Shown in pieces: positions 53,587 through 61,900 of a stretch of DNA of 64,000 nt. The notes beneath the pieces were generated by a model. The model had not been told where the DNA came from. It searched no databases and saw only the letters and a program-made list of their open reading frames with translations. Position 1 is the stretch's first letter; each line of letters opens with the position of its first letter. The position numbers and the translations under genes were made by a program. The stretch covers positions 1 through 64,000 of the forward strand of contig JAKSJD010000011.1 of assembly GCA_024398435.1 (NCBI GenBank), given 5' to 3'. The DNA comes from Bacteroidaceae bacterium (lineage in GTDB: Bacteria > Bacteroidota > Bacteroidia > Bacteroidales > Bacteroidaceae).

Positions 53587-54993
53587 ATGGCAAAAGAAAG
53601 AATAGCATACGTTTGTTCCGAATGTGGCTACGACTCACCTAAATGGTTGGGCCACTGTCCTTCATGTGGAGCATGGAACACCTTCGTCGAACAGCGACTT
53701 GGCAAGAAGTCTGCTGCCTCCACTGCTGCAAGCAGTTTTGCAAGCGAACTCTCATCTTCCCCAATTTCGATGAGCAAGATAGCAACCGAGGAAGAGCCAC
53801 GAATCAATATGCTCGACGGAGAACTCAACCGAGTGCTCGGAGGCGGACTTGTTCCCGGTTCGCTCACACTTCTTGGAGGCGAGCCAGGCATTGGTAAGTC
53901 GACGCTTATTCTTCAGACGGTTCTTCGCCTGCGTGGTTTCCGCACACTTTATGTCAGTGGTGAAGAAAGTGCGCGTCAGTTGAAACTCCGTGCCGACCGC
54001 ATCGTGAACCACAGCCCCAACAATCCCGACCAGTTGCAAGAGCCAGCCGATGTGCAGGTGCTTTGCGAAGTGATGATAGAGAAGGTGTTTGAGCATATAA
54101 AGGCAGTAGAGCCACAGCTTGTCGTCATCGATTCCATTCAGACGATGGCCACGGAGAATGCCGAGTCGTCGCCTGGCAGCATTACCCAGATACGCGAATG
54201 TGCAGCCCTGCTGCTCAAGTTTGCCAAAGAGTCGAACATACCAGTCATTCTTATTGGCCATATCAATAAGGAAGGCAGCATAGCTGGTCCGAAGATTTTG
54301 GAACACATGGTCGATACCGTTCTCCAGTTCGAGGGCGACCAGCACTATATGTATCGAATGGTGCGTGCCATAAAGAATCGATTTGGCAGTACGGCCGAAC
54401 TCGGAATCTATGAAATGATGCAGGGAGGTCTGCGAATGGTGACCAATCCATCCGAGATGCTTCTTTCGGATGTGAAGGACAGTGAAGGTCTCAGTGGCGT
54501 TGCCATTGCTTCAGCCATCGAGGGAGTGCGTCCGTTGCTCATCGAGACACAGGCACTTGTAAGCACAGCAGCTTATGGAACTCCCCAACGTTCAGCCACT
54601 GGTTTCGACCTTCGTCGCCTCAATATGCTTCTTGCCGTACTTGAAAAGCGAATTGGTTTCAAGTTGGCCCAGAAAGATGTTTATCTCAATATAGCTGGAG
54701 GAATCCGTGTGACCGACCCAGCCATCGACCTCAGTGTCATTGCTGCCGTTCTTTCGAGCAATGTAGATACAGGTCTTGAACGTGATGTATGTATGGCAGG
54801 TGAAGTAGGTCTCAGTGGTGAGATTCGTCCAGTGAGTCGAATCATGCAGCGCATAGCCGAAGCCGAAAAACTTGGTTTCAGTCGCATTCTCATTCCGTCG
54901 GCCAATCTCACTGGTCTCGACCGCGAGCATTTCAAGATTGAGATAGTTCCAGTTCGTCGAGTCGAAGAAGCTCTCCGTCAGTTGTTGGGATGA
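53587..54993 (+). CDS. radA: DNA repair protein RadA
   Basis: A 468-residue RecA-like helicase that helps branch migration in recombination. N-terminal zinc finger Cys10, Cys13, Cys24, Cys27. Walker A GGEPGIGKST (~97-106); Walker B region LVVIDSIQTM; the RadA-specific IKNRFGSTAELGIYEM; then a Lon-protease-like domain (~290-460: DVYLNIAGGIRVTDPAIDLS, GEVGLSGEIRPVSRI). Complete and of normal length. It follows tamL after a short CTAACC-type repeat tract (53543-53575). Confidence 0.95.
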   Translation: MAKERIAYVCSECGYDSPKWLGHCPSCGAWNTFVEQRLGKKSAASTAASSFASELSSSPISMSKIATEEEPRINMLDGELNRVLGGGLVPGSLTLLGGEPGIGKSTLILQTVLRLRGFRTLYVSGEESARQLKLRADRIVNHSPNNPDQLQEPADVQVLCEVMIEKVFEHIKAVEPQLVVIDSIQTMATENAESSPGSITQIRECAALLLKFAKESNIPVILIGHINKEGSIAGPKILEHMVDTVLQFEGDQHYMYRMVRAIKNRFGSTAELGIYEMMQGGLRMVTNPSEMLLSDVKDSEGLSGVAIASAIEGVRPLLIETQALVSTAAYGTPQRSATGFDLRRLNMLLAVLEKRIGFKLAQKDVYLNIAGGIRVTDPAIDLSVIAAVLSSNVDTGLERDVCMAGEVGLSGEIRPVSRIMQRIAEAEKLGFSRILIPSANLTGLDREHFKIEIVPVRRVEEALRQLLG

Positions 54994-55063
54994 TTCAACT
55001 CTCAGCTCTGACCACTGTCTTGTGTTCAAGAGTTTCGCTCTTGAATCCCCTAATCCCTAACCA

Positions 55064-56065
55064 TCAATCTTTAACCGTCAATCGTATATAAACCGGTAGG
55101 TGGTCGCTGTAGCCATGGTTGTAGCGAGGACCGATGAAGGTGCGGAAAGGTTTCGTGCCACCATATTGTTGGTCGGGTTCGAGAAGGAACGGTTTGTCGA
55201 CGATGCCCGCATCGGCAGAGGAGGTATGGAGCGAATTGTCGGAGTCGAGAAGCGACTGACTTACGAGAATGTGGTCGATAGTGTCCCATTGTCCCTGGTA
55301 TTTGTACGTACCAGGTTTTTTGTTTTTCATGAGGTCGGTGAAGCCCTTGATTTGCTTGATAGAACGGGATTTCAGTCCGTCGTTGAAGTCGCCTGCAATG
55401 ATGATGTTGGCGTTGGGCGAAATGGTTTGGATGGAATCGATGACCGAAAGAATGGACCTCACCACGTTGTTGCGGTTGGTGTTGCTTTTCTTTCCGCCCA
55501 ATTTTGATGGAAGATGAACTGCAAGAATATGAATCGTGTCGCGGTTCAGAGCGAGTCCGGAGGCATAGAGAATGTCGCGGGTGGGAGCATCCGTGGCAGG
55601 GCGAATGCTGTGGTAGTTGAGCAGATGGAAAGTGAGGGGAGAATAGAGGATGGCCACGTTGATGCCACGGCTGTCGGCCGAATGGGTGTTGATGTATTCG
55701 TAGCCAAGGTTTCGGAGAGGGGAGAGTTGAGTGAGGTAGGAGAGAATGGTGTCGCTTTCCACCTCTTCCATGCAAACAATGTCGGCAGGGCGCACGGAGT
55801 CGATGGCCATGATGGCCGCCGCTGTGTCTCTGAGTTTCTTGAACATTCGGCTGCGAGTCCAATGGTGTTCGCCTTGGGGAGTGAAGTTAGAGTCGGCTGG
55901 GATGGTATAGGCAATTGTGTCGAAGAGGTTCTCGGCATTGTATTCGGCTAGGGTGAAATATTGTGCCTTTATGCTGAGGGAAGTGAATAAAAAGAGGAAC
56001 GACGCAATGCAAGCATGTGCAATGGTCGTTCCATATTGTGTGTAATCAGTTTTCTTCGACTGCAT
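55064..56065 (-). CDS. Secreted endonuclease/exonuclease/phosphatase family protein
   Basis: A 333-residue EEP-fold hydrolase with an N-terminal hydrophobic signal (ACIASFLFLFTSLSIKAQ, ~35). Motifs: EYNAENLFDT, the metal Glu in IVCMEEVES (~98), HLPSKLGGKKSNTNRN, IAGDFNDGLKS (Asp/Asn) and the catalytic Asp-His in YSDHLPVYI. All active-site residues are present. The substrate could be extracellular DNA or RNA, or a phosphoester; not decidable from sequence. It lies 30 nt behind the nucleotidyltransferase gene on the same strand, so a two-gene operon is likely. Confidence 0.9.
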   Translation of the reverse strand: MQSKKTDYTQYGTTIAHACIASFLFLFTSLSIKAQYFTLAEYNAENLFDTIAYTIPADSNFTPQGEHHWTRSRMFKKLRDTAAAIMAIDSVRPADIVCMEEVESDTILSYLTQLSPLRNLGYEYINTHSADSRGINVAILYSPLTFHLLNYHSIRPATDAPTRDILYASGLALNRDTIHILAVHLPSKLGGKKSNTNRNNVVRSILSVIDSIQTISPNANIIIAGDFNDGLKSRSIKQIKGFTDLMKNKKPGTYKYQGQWDTIDHILVSQSLLDSDNSLHTSSADAGIVDKPFLLEPDQQYGGTKPFRTFIGPRYNHGYSDHLPVYIRLTVKD

Positions 56066-56095
56066 AAATATAGCTGAAAGCTGACCGCTGGGGTT

Positions 56096-57004
56096 TTACC
56101 ACAACTTCTTTGGATATTCGCCGGCATCGATGAGAGCCTGGATGCGAGCCACAGTGTCAGGACGGTCGGCAGCATAAGTGACGCCAAACCACTTGCTTGT
56201 GGTATCGAGCACCTCAACAGTTGCAGTTCCGTCGTTGATGAGCTTGTTGACCATCAAAGGAATGAAGAACTCAGCCTTGAGGTTTTCCATATTCTTAGGG
56301 TCGCTGAGGAATTCCTTGAAGTATTCTTCGCTGTACTGGAAGTAGTCAGGAGTGAAGCCCCACATATTCATGCTTACAGGAGCATTCTCTTCTACAGGCA
56401 CCCATTGTTCGCCTTCCTGGTAGCAAATCTTACCATCCACACGCTGGATTGCAGTGCGTTCCACAACGTCGGTGAGGAGGTTCTGCTCGTTAGTGGCACA
56501 AACGCCGCGAGCCACAGTACCGTTCTCGCTGAGAGTGTTGCAAACGCGGAAACCAACCATGGCATATTTGTTCTTTGTCCCTTCAGGCAGGTTGAGGAGG
56601 TAACGTCCGATAGTGGCGAAGGCATCGCGTCCATAGAAGTCGTCGCAATTGATCACGCAGAAAGGTTCCTTCACTACATCCTTGCCCATAAGCACAGCAT
56701 GGTTGGTGCCCCAAGGTTTTACTCTGCCCTCAGGACATGTGAATCCTTCAGGAAGGGAGTCGAGAGCCTGGAAGCAGAGTTCGCATTCCACCTTGCCCTC
56801 ATATTTTGCAAGAATCTGAGTGCGGAACTGCTCTTCGAAGTCCTTGCGGATTACCCATACAATCTTACCGAATCCAGCACGGATAGCATCGTAGATGCTG
56901 TAGTCCATGATAGTTTCACCGTTTGGTCCGAGACCGTCAAGCTGCTTGAGGCCACCATATCGGCTACCCATTCCAGCAGCAAGCAAAAATAGAGTTGGTT
57001 TCAT
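56096..57004 (-). CDS. Sugar-phosphate nucleotidyltransferase family protein
   Basis: A 302-residue NTP_transferase. The N-terminal signature is FLLAAGMGSRYGGLKQLDGLGPNGETIMDYS. INCDDFYGRDAF supplies the metal Asp pair, and FEEQF...LAKYEGK and VKPWGTNHAVL lie between them. The C-terminal third (~220-302) shows no left-handed helix repeats, so it is not a full GlmU. It probably makes an NDP-sugar or NDP-polyol for surface polymers; substrate unknown. The promoter-like box at 57037-57044 is imperfect. Confidence 0.87.
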   Translation of the reverse strand: MKPTLFLLAAGMGSRYGGLKQLDGLGPNGETIMDYSIYDAIRAGFGKIVWVIRKDFEEQFRTQILAKYEGKVECELCFQALDSLPEGFTCPEGRVKPWGTNHAVLMGKDVVKEPFCVINCDDFYGRDAFATIGRYLLNLPEGTKNKYAMVGFRVCNTLSENGTVARGVCATNEQNLLTDVVERTAIQRVDGKICYQEGEQWVPVEENAPVSMNMWGFTPDYFQYSEEYFKEFLSDPKNMENLKAEFFIPLMVNKLINDGTATVEVLDTTSKWFGVTYAADRPDTVARIQALIDAGEYPKKLW

Positions 57005-57036
57005 TTTATTCGTAGTTTAAATTACTTTTCAAAGTG

Positions 57037-57044
57037 CGAAGTTA
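57037..57044 (-). promoter_or_regulatory. Imperfect promoter box of the nucleotidyltransferase gene
   Basis: The minus strand reads TAACTTCGCAC (TTCG instead of TTTG), preceded by TTTTCG-type hexamers as at recG, 32 nt before the ATG. Confidence 0.4.
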
Positions 57045-57118
57045 CGAAAAAGAAACGAAAACGGAAACGAAATCGAAAACTTTTTGCAAATTTCATGGCA
57101 TATATTAGTATTTTCCCG

Positions 57119-57126
57119 TACATTTG
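57119..57126 (+). promoter_or_regulatory. Promoter box pointing into the long element copy B
   Basis: TACATTTGCAG matches TAnnTTTG. It lies 485 nt before the TlpA-like gene, with the whole inverted-repeat element in between. Confidence 0.45.
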
Positions 57127-57163
57127 CAGTTGAAAGACGAGTAGGGCAATAAACAAAGGAACA

Positions 57164-57583
57164 GACTGACATCTTGGCACCAGTGGATTTTTCTCTCTCC
57201 ACAAATTATCACCAATTATTCGATTGCCAGCCCTGAGTCTTCTGCATTGTTTCATCTTCTTACAAGTGAACTTGCAGATGATGCTCCAAACCAGAATTCT
57301 CAAAAGTCTTTTCAAGCCTTTCATTTGGCTGACAATATTTAACGTTAATTACCATCCGGATGGATTTGTTTTAATTTACGAATAATATTTGAGCGCAAGG
57401 CCGATTAGGCCGACTTGGGAGATGGAGAGCCTTTCGATTGGAACTTGTTCACAAGAGAAAGGAATCACATCTTACAATGGAAACGCAAAGCGGAGCAGCT
57501 CAAAATCGATAATTCTTGGATGAACCAAGCGACTTTGTCGATAAAGCGGAGAGAAAAAAATAGTCGATGAGTTAGTGTCATTA
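57164..57583. mobile_element. Inverted-repeat (MITE-like) element, long copy B
   Basis: About 420 bp. The left end, TTTTTCTCTCTCCACAAATT, and right end, GCGGAGAGAAAAAAA, are inverted, with an outer GTGTCATTAA motif beyond the right end. The interior matches copy A at 8.7 kb along its length. The right arm carries an extra hairpin segment (TTGGATGAACCAAGCGACTT, TGTCGATAA). The centre is CCATCCGGATGG, a perfect palindrome. Non-coding, no transposase; it lies between a promoter box and the TlpA-like gene. Confidence 0.72.
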
Positions 57584-57610
57584 AGTATAACATTCAAATA
57601 ACATAACGAT

Positions 57611-58783
57611 ATGAAAACAAGAATTATGATTCTGCTGCTTGCAGCGTCCACATCCATCAATGCCCAGAAACCAATCAAGATCGTGGGCACCATCGACGAC
57701 CCATCAACCACCCATTTGTACATCCAAGTAGGCAAGGAAGGCTCCTATGGCCTTTACAATCCCGAACAAGAGATAGAAGTGAAGAATGGCAAGTTCCAGT
57801 TCCAGACCAAGCTCAGTCAGGTAGTACCAGCATGGCTGAAGCGCGAAAGCGGCGACGAAGCCCACGTCATGGCCACCATCTACCTAGTTCCCTCCGAGCG
57901 ACTCAACCTCACCATCAAATCAGGCAAATGCATCTGTGCCGGTTCGAAGGTATATAAGGAAATGAACGAAGCCGAGCAGTTCTATTCCGAGAAAAGGGAA
58001 TTGTTCGATTCCTGGTACGATTCCGCCCTTGCCCGCTATTATTCAGCATCCGAAACCGATAAGCCAACGATAAACCAAGAAATAACCGACTCCGCCGAAA
58101 TCAAGTACGGCGCCCTCACCAAGGCAGTGGCCGACTACCGCAAGCAAAATCTCGCATCAGATGGCGTGCTGATTTATCTTTCCGACCACGACGATGTGGA
58201 GATGATGTACAGCGACCTCTTGGCAAAGGACGATAATTCCAGCAATCCCGATTTCCCCCAAAGCCATCGAGTAGGGGCATATCTCTCATCCAGAATCAAG
58301 CATATCATTGCAATGCGCAGGTATGAAGAGCAGCAAGACTCCATCGAACAAGCCAAGCTTGATGCCATGAGAGGCACTCCGGCACCCGATTTCACCCTCA
58401 CCGACATCACCGGCAATCCGCTCACCCTCTCATCGCTCCGCGGCAAATATGTCATACTCGACTTCTGGGGCAGTTGGTGCGGTTGGTGCATCAAAGGCAT
58501 CCCCGACATGAAGAAATACTATGAGAAGTATGCAGGAAAGTTCGAGATACTCGGCATCGATTGCAGAGATACGGAAGAGAAGTGGAAGGCAGCCGTAGCC
58601 AAGTACGAGCTCCCATGGCTCCATGTCTACAATCCCGCCTCCAGCAGCGTATGCACCGATTTCGACATCACCGGTTATCCAACCAAGATAGTCATAGATC
58701 CCGACGGCAACATCGCCAAAGTCATCATAGGCGAAGATCCCGCCTTCTATACCTATCTCGATGAACTCTTCGGCAAGGAATAG
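57611..58783 (+). CDS. TlpA-like thiol-disulfide protein with DUF4369-type domain
   Basis: A 390-residue secreted protein. Signal peptide ends STSINAQ (~19). The N-terminal beta domain (~20-120, KIVGTIDDPSTTHLYIQVGK...) is of the DUF4369 type common in Bacteroidota. A helical spacer follows, then a thioredoxin-like domain (~255-390) with APDFTLTDITGNPLTLSSLRGKYVILDFWGSWCGWC, CxxC near 287-290, and the cis-Pro segment DITGYPTKIVIDPDGNI. It probably reduces periplasmic disulfides, for example in cytochrome maturation or in response to oxidative stress. No promoter box lies within 400 nt except the one beyond element B. Confidence 0.9.
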   Translation: MKTRIMILLLAASTSINAQKPIKIVGTIDDPSTTHLYIQVGKEGSYGLYNPEQEIEVKNGKFQFQTKLSQVVPAWLKRESGDEAHVMATIYLVPSERLNLTIKSGKCICAGSKVYKEMNEAEQFYSEKRELFDSWYDSALARYYSASETDKPTINQEITDSAEIKYGALTKAVADYRKQNLASDGVLIYLSDHDDVEMMYSDLLAKDDNSSNPDFPQSHRVGAYLSSRIKHIIAMRRYEEQQDSIEQAKLDAMRGTPAPDFTLTDITGNPLTLSSLRGKYVILDFWGSWCGWCIKGIPDMKKYYEKYAGKFEILGIDCRDTEEKWKAAVAKYELPWLHVYNPASSSVCTDFDITGYPTKIVIDPDGNIAKVIIGEDPAFYTYLDELFGKE

Positions 58784-58828
58784 GTGGTTCAGGCCCCCAA
58801 GTTCAAGGTTCAAAGTCTATATAAAAAA

Positions 58829-58857
58829 AGCCGACACACTTTCATTGTGTGCTGGCT
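58829..58857 (-). terminator. Second leftward terminator hairpin
   Basis: AGCC..CACAC and GTGTG..GGCT arms. Leftward it continues into seven T. The plus strand has no T-run here. Confidence 0.45.
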
Positions 58858-58933
58858 GCTGATAGCTGAAAGCTCTTAGAGGTTTACGAGGAATTCACGG
58901 CTTCCTCTCACAACTTTGAACCTTGAAACAAAA

Positions 58934-58960
58934 AGGGCCAACACATAAAGTGCTGCCCCT
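58934..58960. terminator. Bidirectional terminator between the TlpA-like and giant genes
   Basis: AGGGCC-AACAC and GTGCTGCCCCT arms flanked by AAAAA on one side and TTCTTTT on the other, 13 nt past the giant gene's stop. Confidence 0.7.
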
Positions 58961-58973
58961 TCTTTTATGGCTT

Positions 58974-61900
58974 TTACTTCACGAGTACTTTCTTTCCATT
59001 CAGGATATAGATGCCGCGTGGCAGATTGTCGAGCGAATCTCCTACTCGTATGCCTGTAACTGAATGGATGGCTCCGTTGGCGGCGTTGGCATTTATTCCG
59101 TCGATACCTGTTGAAGCACTGTATTCCAATCGGATTGGACTTGTGAGCGAACCAAGCATAGCGTCGTTTGAATAGATTACGGTTGGCGAGAGTTCTACTT
59201 CGCATCCGTCGAGAATGGTACGGAACGAAATCTCTGGTTCGTTGCCTTCTCCTGGAATGGTGATGAAGTAGCGTCCGTTGGTCGCACGGTCGGCTGAACG
59301 ATATTCGTTGCCGTCGAATGTGGCAACTTCGAGTGTGTCGGTCTTGACATCGTTGATATATACTTCTGCCACAACTGTCATATTGCCGGAATACTGACTC
59401 ATATCACCTACTTCGAAGTTGGAAGAACCTGCCTCGGCTGCCATCAGAGGAGCTCGGCGTTCCTTCGTGCCGGCTGCTGTCTCTGGATAGATGAGGGTCT
59501 TGGCGTTTGAGGCAACGGAATGGTAGAGATAGCCCTTTCCTGGTTCGATGCTCGTAAGTGTACCTTCCCATGTGTAGCCGTTGTAGATGGCGAATGCAGT
59601 GCGCGACTTGATGAGATCGTCGGTCTCTGGGTCCATTCCGGCGAGAGCACGGTCGAGGCTGAGGGTTGTCTGTGATGGATTGCCAATCCAGTTCCAGTTC
59701 TTCGTGATGGTCTGCTTACCTTCTTCAGCGGAGATTGGTTGTCCATGAGTGGTGAATGTAGTAGCGGCGGCGGCATACATCATATAGAGTTTGGCACCTC
59801 TGATGGATGCAAGCGAACCTTCGTAGTGTGTTCCGTCGGACATAGCGAACGATGTGCGGTTCTTCACGATTGTGATATATTCTGCATAATCGTTCATCAC
59901 GCTTGCCAAGTCGGCTGGTAATGGCTGTACATAGAGTGATGTCCAGTTCCAACCCTTGTTGAGAGCGATCTGCTGTTCGATGACATTCAGGGTGGTGAGG
60001 ATTACAGGCTTGCTGAATGTGCCATATATCATGCCGTCGGCGAATGTGATGTCTTCGGAGGCAGTGACTCCGCTGTAGATGATTCCCTTCGAGGCATCCC
60101 ATACCTTGAAATCGACTGGCTGGCGTGATATTTCGTCGTTGCCGTAGAGGGTCATGCAGAGGTAATAGGCATCACGGGTGGTCAGGTACATTGGCTGTGC
60201 CACGCCGATACACATGTCGCCGATGAATGCAGCCACGCGGGTGTCGGAATTTTCACATACGGCTCCGTCGAGAATCAGTTGGGCTGTGAGGTTCATCGTC
60301 TTGTCGAGGTTTTCGGTGTCAACTGTCCAGTCAGGAGTGTCGCCGGTGATGATGAGCGAGATGTCGAGTGGTTCGTAGATTCCGCTGTTGCCCACTAGAT
60401 AGATGTCGCTGCCGTAGTGGCCGATGGCAGTGGAGTTGGCCACACGGAATGTGATGGTTTCCACGCTTTCTGGCTCGAGTGTGCCCTGAGTCTGACTTGC
60501 AGAGAGCCATGTAGGCAGACCCATAATCATCCATTGCTGAGCATCTCCGCCGGTGTTGGTGAATGAAATGTCGAACGAAGTGCCTTGTGCTTCCTCGGCC
60601 ATGAGGTCAATATTTTGCTGAGTCCATCTCAGAGGGTTCTTCCTTACATAAGCCGACCATGTGATAGGTTCGTTCACATTCTCGTGCATGTCCTTCACAT
60701 TGCGGAGAGTGAAGTAAACGGTAGTGCCTTCGAGTCGGTCGGGGGCATCTGTGAGGTTGAGGAATATCTCGCGTTCGCTTGCAGTGTAAGTGTATTGCAA
60801 GTTGGTGAGGGTTGGAGCATTCTTGAGAGCAGGCGAAGTGGTGGCCTTGACAACGGTAGCCGAGGCATTGCCCGACTTGTTGCCGGAATTGTCGGCAAGA
60901 GAGAAGTTGGTGAAGAGTTGGTTGGCTTGGTCGAGAGCAGTCGATTCGAATGGATAGTAAGCCACGAGTCCGTAGGCATTGGTTGTGTCCACTTTATTAT
61001 ATCTATTGTCGGCGATATACTTGCCCTGGAGCGATGCCTTCCACAGACGGATTTCGTCGAAGTCGCCCTTCATTTGGTTGCTGAATACATTGTGCTTGAG
61101 GTTGTCAAAACCGCGTCGGCCTCCGAAGTAGAGACTGTCGCCCTGAAGGGCAGGAACAGATTGCTCAGCCACTGTGAGGATGTTGTTGCCATCGAGATAG
61201 AGGATGGCAGAGGCTCCGCGAAGTACATTGAGAGCCATGTGGTGCCAAACGCTTGGAACGGCTTTAGCCTCCGACTTGAACTGTCCGCTGTTTGTAGTGA
61301 GCGTGAGTCGGTTGTCGCCGTCGATATCGATGCGAATCTTGTCGTCGCCGGAATTGAAGATAGTGGCATCCCCCGTTTCGTCGGCCTTGAACCAGAATTC
61401 GAGAGCATAATTTTCGTCGATAGTGGCCGAAGCACGCGAGAGGTCGATGGCGAGAGGTTGGGTGCCTTCGATATGAGCTGCAAAGTTCTCATTCTGGAGC
61501 ATCCACTGGTCGCCCGAGAGGAAGAGGTTGCGACTGCGGGCAATATCCGTGCAGACATTGCCGTGACCTTCGTCCATCTTCCAGTAACCGATAAGTCCCT
61601 TGGTGCCAGCCGACTTGGTCTTGTTCATCGAAGCAAGAGATTCAACTGATGTGCGGGCAATGTTCCATAGAGCAATTTCCTGAATAGCACCAATGAATCC
61701 GTGTCCGACCGAGAGTTTACCCTTGGCCTTGTTGGTGCCAACGCTTTGGTCGTGGAACAAATCTACTGTCTGGCCGTCGTAAGCACAAACGGCACTGAGT
61801 TTGTGTCCGCTTCCATTGCCAGAGTACGAGATAGTGAGGTAAGTCCACTTATTGAGAGGAACTATATCTTCAGAAATGAATGTCTCGCCAGCAATGCCAA

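Noticed and set aside
60585-61649. 354-codon frame opposite the giant LamG protein
   Set aside because: The sense strand has LamG domains; the antisense protein has no motif and no promoter.
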